14,807 nucleotides of DNA from CAYOID01 sp964573115. Lineage in GTDB: Bacteria > Desulfobacterota > Desulfovibrionia > Desulfovibrionales > Desulfothermaceae. The position numbers and the translations under genes are program-made. Positions 1 through 5,222 of the stretch are shown piece after piece; position 1 is the first letter of the stretch; each line of letters opens with the position of its first letter. The DNA is taken from contig CAZNIP010000076.1 in NCBI GenBank assembly GCA_964573115.1, positions 1 through 14,807 of the forward strand. The letters run 5' to 3'. The notes beneath the pieces are model-generated. The model saw only the letters and a program-made list of their open reading frames with translations, did no database searches and was not told the origin of the DNA.

Positions 1-30
1 TTAACACAACTGTAACAAACGGAGTGTAAA
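1..30 (+). promoter_or_regulatory. Possible sigma-70 promoter upstream of the HMA_2-like gene
   Basis: TTAACA at 1-6 resembles a -35 box (5 of 6) and TGTAAA at 25-30 resembles a -10 box (4 of 6), with an 18-bp spacer. The site lies about 45 bp ahead of the start codon at 76. It touches the window edge, so nothing upstream can be judged. The match is weak and could be chance. Confidence 0.25.
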
Positions 31-75
31 GCTTCTTCCAGCGACACACGGACACTCATCTGGAGGAAGCCCCGA

Positions 76-447
76 ATGCAGCACTATATCCATCACGTTC
101 CCGGCAGAGTTCGGATGAAGAACCCCCAGTTCAAGAACAATCCAGCTTTGCTTCGCGAGGTCCAAAACTGTTTCCAGGGCACAGAGGGCATTTCAGGGAT
201 CGAGACCAACGATCTGACCGGCAGCGTTGTCATCCGCTACAATCCGGATGTTCTGCCCGAAAGACACATGGTTGAGATGCTCCATGAATGCACCTTCATC
301 GATCATTCCAGGGCAGTCAATCTGGACCACCACATGAAGAACGCCTTCAACCAGGCCGGGAAATACGTCGGCAAGGTCGGCTTGAGCCTCTTCATGGACA
401 GGGCCCTTTCAGGGACCGGCCTCTCCTTCATCACCGCCCTTCTGTAA
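76..447 (+). CDS. Small HMA_2-like (heavy-metal-associated fold) protein
   Basis: This 123-residue protein probably belongs to the HMA_2 group, the ferredoxin-like domains that accompany some P1B metal ATPases. Residues 1-70 contain the HHVPGRVRMKN segment followed by the beta-alpha-beta pattern expected of the fold; the ATPase encoded downstream starts with the matching segment HAIPGRIRFKS. The CxxC metal site of classical HMA domains is absent, and the only cysteines are isolated. The last 35 residues are glycine-rich and hydrophobic and could sit on or in the membrane. GGAGGA at 62-67 is well spaced from the ATG, so the start is secure. The gene ends just before a strong terminator, so it is probably transcribed alone although it likely works with the ATPase. 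A role in metal delivery or regulation is inference. Confidence 0.75.
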   Translation: MQHYIHHVPGRVRMKNPQFKNNPALLREVQNCFQGTEGISGIETNDLTGSVVIRYNPDVLPERHMVEMLHECTFIDHSRAVNLDHHMKNAFNQAGKYVGKVGLSLFMDRALSGTGLSFITALL

Positions 448-461
448 CTGAGCCCGCCCAG

Positions 462-504
462 GAGGCCAGGACTCTGCCCGGTCAGGGTCCTGGCCTCTTT
501 TTTT
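462..504 (+). terminator. Strong intrinsic terminator
   Basis: GAGGCCAGGAC at 462-472 pairs perfectly with GTCCTGGCCTC at 487-497 (11 bp, 14-nt loop) and is followed directly by seven T at 498-504. It lies 14 bases past the stop codon of the HMA_2-like gene. This separates the small gene from the ATPase transcript. Confidence 0.9.
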
Positions 505-932
505 GCCAGCCGATCATCCTGGACCACCAGATCGATGGACGTGTCACTTCAAAGCCCCGCACCATTTGAAGCCGAAGAATAGCGGTCTGGCCTTTGCCAA
601 AAGTTGAGTCTCATACGATGAAGAAACCCTAGAACTGTCACAGCAAAGACAACGTCTTATCACTGATCAAACAGGCCGAGCTGGGTGTCATCACGTGAAG
701 AGTCGTACATTCCTTCTTCCATCCACCATCCTCCTTCCACCTTCAACCCTTGACCTCTCAGCCCTGCCAGCGGCAAAACTGACACCAGAAGGGCCCGCCA
801 GACTCGAAACAGCAAAGACTTGCCACTTTCTTCCATTGAGTGTCACAATGGTGTTCCATCAACCAGAGTTCATGCCCATCGCGCCACAGGACGAGATGTG
901 AGATCCAGCAATCCTGGCCAGAGGAGGGAAGC
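505..932. other. Non-coding leader region of the metal ATPase
   Basis: These roughly 430 bases contain no convincing gene: short open frames here lack ribosome-binding sites and any familiar sequence. TGTCA occurs four times in the same orientation (542, 636, 686, 841), twice as TGTCACA. The 11-mer ACAGCAAAGAC is present twice (640-650 and 809-819). A weak sigma-70-like pair lies near 820-849. The length suggests a regulated promoter, but no known operator (Fur, CueR/MerR, NikR) is recognisable. Confidence 0.5.
820..849 (+). promoter_or_regulatory. Possible sigma-70 promoter of the ATPase gene
   Basis: TTGCCA at 820-825 (5 of 6 to a -35 box) and CACAAT at 844-849 (4 of 6 to a -10 box) are separated by 18 bp. 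Transcription would start near 856, leaving a leader of about 75 nt before the start codon. The -10 match is poor, so this is only a candidate. One of the TGTCACA repeats (841-847) overlaps it. Confidence 0.25.
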
Positions 933-3119
933 ATGAACACCCAACCAGCCACATCCCTGTGCACCCGGGCGCATGCCATTCCCGGCCGGATCAGGTTCAA
1001 GTCCAGCCGCCCCATTGCACAAGACCATACGCATCGAATTGAGGCCAGACTGAGGTCTCTGGACCATGTCGCCTCAGTTGACGCCCGTTCCAGAACGGCG
1101 AGCATCATCGTTGTCTACGACCCTGAACAGCTCTCTGAGGCAGAGCTCCAGTGGCGAGTCGAAGCCCTGCTGCAATCCCTGCACTCTGCCGCCTGGCAGG
1201 ACGAGCGGAACGGGGCTCCTGAACCGGCAGCCAGCCGCGAATCGAAGAGGCTCCTGACCCTCGGCCTGACCGCCCTGGGCCTGTCATCCGTGCTCGTCTA
1301 CAGTGCCTGGAGCCGGCTTATCCGCCGTCGCCCCCTGCCCCAGAATTTTTTCAGCCTGACAGGGCTGGTCACCCTGACGGCGTCGGTTCCCCTCTTCCAC
1401 CGGGCCTGGAAGGAATGGAAAGCCGGCAGGCGCATGGGCCTTTTCCCTTTTCTCGGCCTCTCCACCCTCATCGCGCTCATGGTCGGGGCCTCCTCCACAG
1501 CCATGAACATCGTCTGGACCCTGAGCCTGGGCATGTTCCTCGAGGAGCTGGCCATGGAAAAAGCCAGACGCGACGTCCGAAAAATGGTCGAAACCGCTCC
1601 TGAAACCGCCCAGGTCCTCGTCAAGGGGATCGCTGTCGAGCGCCGTATTGTGGACATTGCAATCGGGGAGACGGTCGTCGTCCACTCTGGATGGATCATC
1701 CCGGTGGACGGTCTCGTCATCGGGGGGCAGGCCTTGGTCGACGAATCCAAGATCACAGGCCACCAGTACCCCTGCCTGCGAAGCAAGGGAGACTGGGTCT
1801 TTGGGGGTACGAGGGTCCAGGAGGGTTCGGTCCAGGTCAAGGTCAGGAAGTCCGGTCGTCAGACCTACCTGAACAAGGTCCTGGACCTGGTGGAAGAAGC
1901 CCTGGACTCCCGTTCCGAAGTGGAACGCAAAGCGGACATGCTGGCCGGCCGAATGGTCAGGATCGGAACGGTGTCGACCCTGGGCACGTTCATCGTCACC
2001 AGGAATGTGGCCAGCACGGTCTCAGTTCTCCTGGTCATGTCCTGCCCCTGCGCCACCATTCTGGCTGCATCAACAGCCTTGACCGCCTCCATCGCCTCGG
2101 CAGCCGGAAAGAACATCCTCATCAAGAGCGGAGCCGCCCTGGAGGCCATGGACGCTGTTGACAGCATCTGCTTTGACAAGACCGGGACATTGACCCAGCA
2201 GCTTCCGGAAATCGTGGAGATACGCCCCAGAAGCCCCTGGATCAGCGAGGAGCGAATCCTGGAGCTGATCTCCGGGGCTGAAGTCGCCAGTCAGCATCCC
2301 ATCGCCAGGTCCCTGGTCCAGGCGGCCCGCCACAAGCAGCTCCAGCCGGCCGAGATGTCTCAGGCCGAAGTGATCCTTGGCCGCGGCGTGCGATCGGTCT
2401 TCCAGGAGGAGGAGATCATGGTGGGCAGTGGTCCTTTTCTTCAGGACAGCGACATCGACCTCTCCTATTTCACAAACGCTGCGGCCGGACACATCGACCG
2501 CGGCCGAACTCCGGTCTACCTGGCCAAAGGGGGAAAGGTCCAGGGCATGGTCGTCCTGGAGACCGTTCCCCATCCGGAAACCGGCGAGGTCCTGGGACAG
2601 CTCAGGGACAGCGGGATCTCCAGGATCAGTCTTGTCAGCGGCGACGAACAGCTGGCTGTCCAGGCCATCTGCACCTCGCTCCGGTTTGACGACTGTCTGG
2701 GAGGTCTCCGGCCTGAGCAGAAGAACGAGTACATCTGGCAGCTGCAGGACCAGGGCTATCACGTGGGCATGATCGGCGACGGGGTCAACGATGCCCTGGC
2801 CCTGTCCCATGCCGACCTGGGAATGGCCATTGGGGCCGGGGGCTCGGATGCCGCCCTGGAGGCGGCCGACATCGTGCTCATGGGGACCGATCTCAGGGAC
2901 ATTGCGGCCTTGCGCAGGCTGAGCCGCTCAACCATGCGGGTCATCGATCAGAACTTCTGGATCGGGGCGGGATCGGACTACGCAGGATTGGGAATGGCCT
3001 TCATGGGAGTGCTCACGCCTTTTCTGGGCGGTCTCATCCATGTCGGGCACACCTTGGCCATCCTCGTCAATTCCAGCCGGCTCCTGGGTTGGCGCAGGGG
3101 AGCACCTCCGCATGGGTGA
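933..3119 (+). CDS. P1B-type heavy-metal-transporting ATPase
   Basis: This 728-residue protein should move a metal ion across the inner membrane at the cost of ATP. An HMA_2-like domain without CxxC (about 12-85) is followed by hydrophobic segments near 105-125, 137-155 and 168-203. The actuator domain spans about 205-340. A membrane helix carries CPC at 371-373, the P1B metal site. Then come the phosphorylation motif DKTGTLT (D415), the HP dipeptide (455-456), GDGVND (615-620) and two C-terminal helices ending in a NSSRLL segment. The CPC surroundings (SCPCATILAAST) recall the CtpC-like branch, for which manganese or iron has been proposed, but the metal cannot be fixed from sequence. The actuator loop reads TGHQ (275-278) where TGES is usual. 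The start at 933 is chosen for its GAGGAGG site (921-927); an in-frame ATG at 840 lacks one. The end overlaps the next gene by 8 bases. Confidence 0.9.
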   Translation: MNTQPATSLCTRAHAIPGRIRFKSSRPIAQDHTHRIEARLRSLDHVASVDARSRTASIIVVYDPEQLSEAELQWRVEALLQSLHSAAWQDERNGAPEPAASRESKRLLTLGLTALGLSSVLVYSAWSRLIRRRPLPQNFFSLTGLVTLTASVPLFHRAWKEWKAGRRMGLFPFLGLSTLIALMVGASSTAMNIVWTLSLGMFLEELAMEKARRDVRKMVETAPETAQVLVKGIAVERRIVDIAIGETVVVHSGWIIPVDGLVIGGQALVDESKITGHQYPCLRSKGDWVFGGTRVQEGSVQVKVRKSGRQTYLNKVLDLVEEALDSRSEVERKADMLAGRMVRIGTVSTLGTFIVTRNVASTVSVLLVMSCPCATILAASTALTASIASAAGKNILIKSGAALEAMDAVDSICFDKTGTLTQQLPEIVEIRPRSPWISEERILELISGAEVASQHPIARSLVQAARHKQLQPAEMSQAEVILGRGVRSVFQEEEIMVGSGPFLQDSDIDLSYFTNAAAGHIDRGRTPVYLAKGGKVQGMVVLETVPHPETGEVLGQLRDSGISRISLVSGDEQLAVQAICTSLRFDDCLGGLRPEQKNEYIWQLQDQGYHVGMIGDGVNDALALSHADLGMAIGAGGSDAALEAADIVLMGTDLRDIAALRRLSRSTMRVIDQNFWIGAGSDYAGLGMAFMGVLTPFLGGLIHVGHTLAILVNSSRLLGWRRGAPPHG

Positions 3120-3564
3120 CAGACACGACCCCCGTATGCACACGGCCGAGCACCTGCTCAATCAGGCCATGGTCAGAACGCTCGAATGCGGTCGCTGTTT
3201 CAGCGCACATTTGAACCGGAAAAAATCCAAGTGCGACTATCACCTGACCCGGGACATCACCGAGAATGAAAAAGCGGCCATCGAGGGGCTGGTCAATCAG
3301 GCCATCGCCTCCGATCTCGAGGTCGCCGAGGAATACTGGGCTCGCAGCGAGGCCTTGAACGAGTTCGACCTGACCCGTCTGCCGGAGGAATCAGGTGACA
3401 CGGTGCGGATCGTGCGCATCGGCAACTTTGATGTGTGCCCCTGCATCGGGCCTCATGTCCGCACGACGGGCGAGCTGGGGTCATTCACCATCACCACCCG
3501 GGACTTTGCGGACGGCGTGCTGCGTTTGCGCTTCAAGCTCGATGCCGGCCCCAGGGACGGATGA
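3112..3564 (+). CDS. AlaX-like tRNA-editing domain protein (tRNA_SAD family)
   Basis: This 150-residue protein matches the second additional (editing) domain of alanyl/threonyl-tRNA synthetases. Stand-alone members deacylate mischarged tRNA, typically Ser-tRNA(Ala). The zinc-binding signature is complete: HTAEH (H10, H14) near the N-terminus and the CIGPH segment (C111, H115), the counterpart of the synthetase CxGTH motif. The length fits the short AlaX type. The start ATG overlaps the ATPase stop region by 8 bases and has AGGGGAG at 3096-3102, so translation is probably coupled to the ATPase. A later in-frame ATG at 3136 (MHTAEH) is an alternative start but would leave the motif at the very N-terminus. 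The exact tRNA substrate is unknown, and its link to metal transport is unexplained. Confidence 0.8.
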   Translation: MGDRHDPRMHTAEHLLNQAMVRTLECGRCFSAHLNRKKSKCDYHLTRDITENEKAAIEGLVNQAIASDLEVAEEYWARSEALNEFDLTRLPEESGDTVRIVRIGNFDVCPCIGPHVRTTGELGSFTITTRDFADGVLRLRFKLDAGPRDG

Positions 3565-3618
3565 CTCTCTCGCGGAGGATCGATCGCTTCGCTGAAAATG
3601 CGCTCTTCAGCTCGCTTT

Positions 3619-3674
3619 CGCCGCCGCTGGCGGCGTGGACGACCAGAAGGCCGTCCAGAGTGTCGCGTCTCTGG
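3619..3674. other. Hairpin cluster in the convergent intergenic gap
   Basis: In the 188-bp gap between the two converging genes, CGCCGCC (3619-3625) pairs with GGCGGCG (3629-3635) around a 3-nt loop, and CCAGAG (3655-3660) pairs with CTCTGG (3669-3674) around an 8-nt loop. Neither has a T-tract on either strand. They might end transcription from both sides by a factor-dependent route, but this is a guess. Confidence 0.35.
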
Positions 3675-3752
3675 TCCACTCATGGGTAGATGCTTGATTC
3701 GCGGACACGACGCAAGAACATGTCAAACCGACAGGAAGCCGACGCCGGCGCC

Positions 3753-4895
3753 TTACGTCGCTTCCCTCTGCCTGGACCTGTGGATGGCCTTCAGGTTTGA
3801 CAGGGCCTCCTTGACCCGGACACCCTGGTCCAGCAGCTGCTGAAAGCACGCCTCAGCCTCCTGGTGCTTGCCGAGACGAAAGAGGCAGACTCCCAGGTTG
3901 AGCAGCGCATCTTCCATCACCACCCGGGGCTCGAAACTGACAAAACGGTCAAAGCTCTCTTCCTGTCCGAGGCGGATGAGATTTTGCAGCAGTCTTTCAG
4001 CCTCGAAGAACTCGCCCAGGACCAGGGCTTCCCGGGCCAGGATCCATTGCAGCGATGCCGCCCTGGGGAACCAGGCCTTGACCATGGCCTTGACCATGGC
4101 ATGAGTCAGGTTGCCGGGAAGATCGTGCTCCCGCAGCTGGAGCAGGTATTCCAGGAGAGTGGCCACCTCGGCCGGCGGAACCCGGCCCTCTTCCCAGAAG
4201 CTGAGCGTCTTCCGGGCGGCTTCGGCCAGATAATGCGGGGCTCCTGGATCACCCAGGGCCAAACGGGTCCGCCCGCATTCGATGAGGTAGGGAAGCTGCC
4301 CCGGTCGCTCGCGAAGCTCCAGTTCGAGCAGCCTCAGTTTCTGCTGGAGCCCGTTCCGGGTCGCGTCACTCTCGGCTCCAAAGTGCCGCAGGGTGATTGA
4401 GGAGGGCAAAATGGACAGGTTCTCGTTCCTTCCGATCTCTTGGACCGGGGGGTCGAAACGAGGAGAGCACCGTCCCAGGTAGCGGAGATCGTCGCGATTT
4501 CTGAACAGCCGCAGCTGCCACATCTGGGTGAACCGTTCAGAGCAGTCCTCGTTCGCCACGTCCTGACAGGAGACATAGTAGGCCAGGGCATCCGGATTTG
4601 TGAGCAGACGCTTGAGCTGGCTTCCCTGTTCCGGCAAGAGGACTTCATCGGCGTCAAGCCAGAGAATCCAGTCTCCTCTGGCCTGGGCCAGACAGTGATT
4701 TCTGGCCGCAGCGCAGTCCTCGCACCAGGGGAAACCGCTCACGCGGGCCTTGAAACGGCTGGCAAGGGTCTGGACCCGATGCGACAAACCCGTGTCGGTC
4801 AGAACGATCTCGTCTGCGGTCTCCCTCACCGAGTCAAGGGAGCGGGCAAGATTCGTGTCCGCATGTCCTGAAAGCAGGCAGACGCTCAAGTTCAT
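3753..4895 (-). CDS. Family 2 glycosyltransferase with C-terminal TPR-like region
   Basis: This 380-residue protein has the N-terminal GT-A fold of family 2 glycosyltransferases, which pass a sugar from a nucleotide-sugar donor to an acceptor. It starts with the MNLSVCLLSG strand and has WCEDC at 57-61 before the ARNHCLAQARGDWILWLD helix-strand. The metal/nucleotide-binding DAD lies at 81-83, within LDADE. The WCxDxAAARN arrangement recalls the SunS-like group found next to flagellar or surface-polysaccharide genes. Residues about 180-380 are helical, and 328-372 look like a TPR pair (LLNLGVCLFRLGKHQEAEACF). No signal peptide is present, so it is cytoplasmic. A tandem 12-bp duplication encodes AMVK twice. 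The gene stands alone on the minus strand; a GGAG lies about 12 bases upstream of the ATG. Acceptor and sugar cannot be predicted. Confidence 0.8.
   Translation of the reverse strand: MNLSVCLLSGHADTNLARSLDSVRETADEIVLTDTGLSHRVQTLASRFKARVSGFPWCEDCAAARNHCLAQARGDWILWLDADEVLLPEQGSQLKRLLTNPDALAYYVSCQDVANEDCSERFTQMWQLRLFRNRDDLRYLGRCSPRFDPPVQEIGRNENLSILPSSITLRHFGAESDATRNGLQQKLRLLELELRERPGQLPYLIECGRTRLALGDPGAPHYLAEAARKTLSFWEEGRVPPAEVATLLEYLLQLREHDLPGNLTHAMVKAMVKAWFPRAASLQWILAREALVLGEFFEAERLLQNLIRLGQEESFDRFVSFEPRVVMEDALLNLGVCLFRLGKHQEAEACFQQLLDQGVRVKEALSNLKAIHRSRQREAT
4076..4099 (-). repeat. In-frame tandem duplication of 12 bp
   Basis: CCTTGACCATGG occurs twice back to back (4076-4087 and 4088-4099) inside the glycosyltransferase gene. 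On the coding strand it produces the tetrapeptide AMVK twice in a row, within a helical part of the protein. It adds exactly four codons and keeps the frame. Confidence 0.85.
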
Positions 4896-4924
4896 GGTGC
4901 TTCACAACTCCGATTCATGCTTGT

Positions 4925-4948
4925 TTTCCGGTCGGGATGAGTTCATGG
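4925..4948. promoter_or_regulatory. Possible regulator site sharing words with the acyl-CoA synthetase upstream dyad
   Basis: TTTCCGG (4925-4931), ATGAGT (4937-4942) and TCATGG (4943-4948) occur here in the same order as upstream of the acyl-CoA synthetase gene (10140-10166), though with different spacing. The site is in the 195-bp divergent gap ahead of the sensor operon. It could be a binding site for autoregulation, but the differing spacing makes this weak. Confidence 0.25.
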
Positions 4949-5090
4949 GACCACAGGAATGGTTCAAAAATCTGCCCCTGTCTTCGGGACACATGAGCCG
5001 TGGTCGGACAGACGCATCCCTGTTAACCTGTTTTCAAAGCGAAGACACGTTTCATCCTCAAAAGGTAGGAATCAGGGGGAGAGGTTGCCC

Positions 5091-5222
5091 ATGAGAGAGG
5101 AAAACGGGGAGAAAGCCTTCACAGGGCTTGCTTTTTCTGTTGAGGCATGTATGACTCAAAATGCGTCAGAAATGACACCTGGGAACGACCTGCAAAGCTC
5201 AGGGTGGGAACGGTCCGGATGA
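5091..5222 (+). CDS. Small ORF of 43 codons coupled to the sensor kinase
   Basis: The protein (MREENGEKAFTGLAFSVEAC... ending WERSG) is not recognised and shows no membrane helix or signal peptide. The case for translation is its ribosome-binding site: AGGGGGAGAGG at 5074-5084, six bases from the ATG and the strongest in this part of the window. Its TGA stop overlaps the kinase ATG as ATGA (5219-5222), a common arrangement for translational coupling. It may encode a functional small protein or merely a leader that delivers ribosomes to the kinase start. The residue composition is unremarkable, so a non-functional leader is quite possible. Confidence 0.5.
   Translation: MREENGEKAFTGLAFSVEACMTQNASEMTPGNDLQSSGWERSG

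Noticed and set aside
695..901. Possible 68-codon gene in the gap before the ATPase
   Set aside because: No ribosome-binding site, a low-complexity start, and nothing recognisable. It overlaps the likely promoter.
840..932. Upstream in-frame ATG extending the metal ATPase by 31 residues
   Set aside because: The added residues are not HMA-like and the ATG lacks a ribosome-binding site, whereas 933 has GAGGAGG at good spacing and begins shortly before the recognisable domain.
3533..3679. 48-codon GTG-started frame on the minus strand with coding-like third positions
   Set aside because: No ribosome-binding site, unrecognised sequence, and overlap with the end of the AlaX-like gene and with the hairpin cluster. 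Too little support to call a gene or remnant.
4961..4975. Possible sigma-54 promoter ahead of the sensor operon
   Set aside because: GG and GC are 11 bp apart instead of 10, and the flanking bases match the consensus poorly.
5147..5218. Earlier start of the histidine kinase
   Set aside because: TGAGG lies only one base from this ATG. The added 24 residues are polar with no match to the membrane-helix start, and 5219 has a better site and ATGA coupling.
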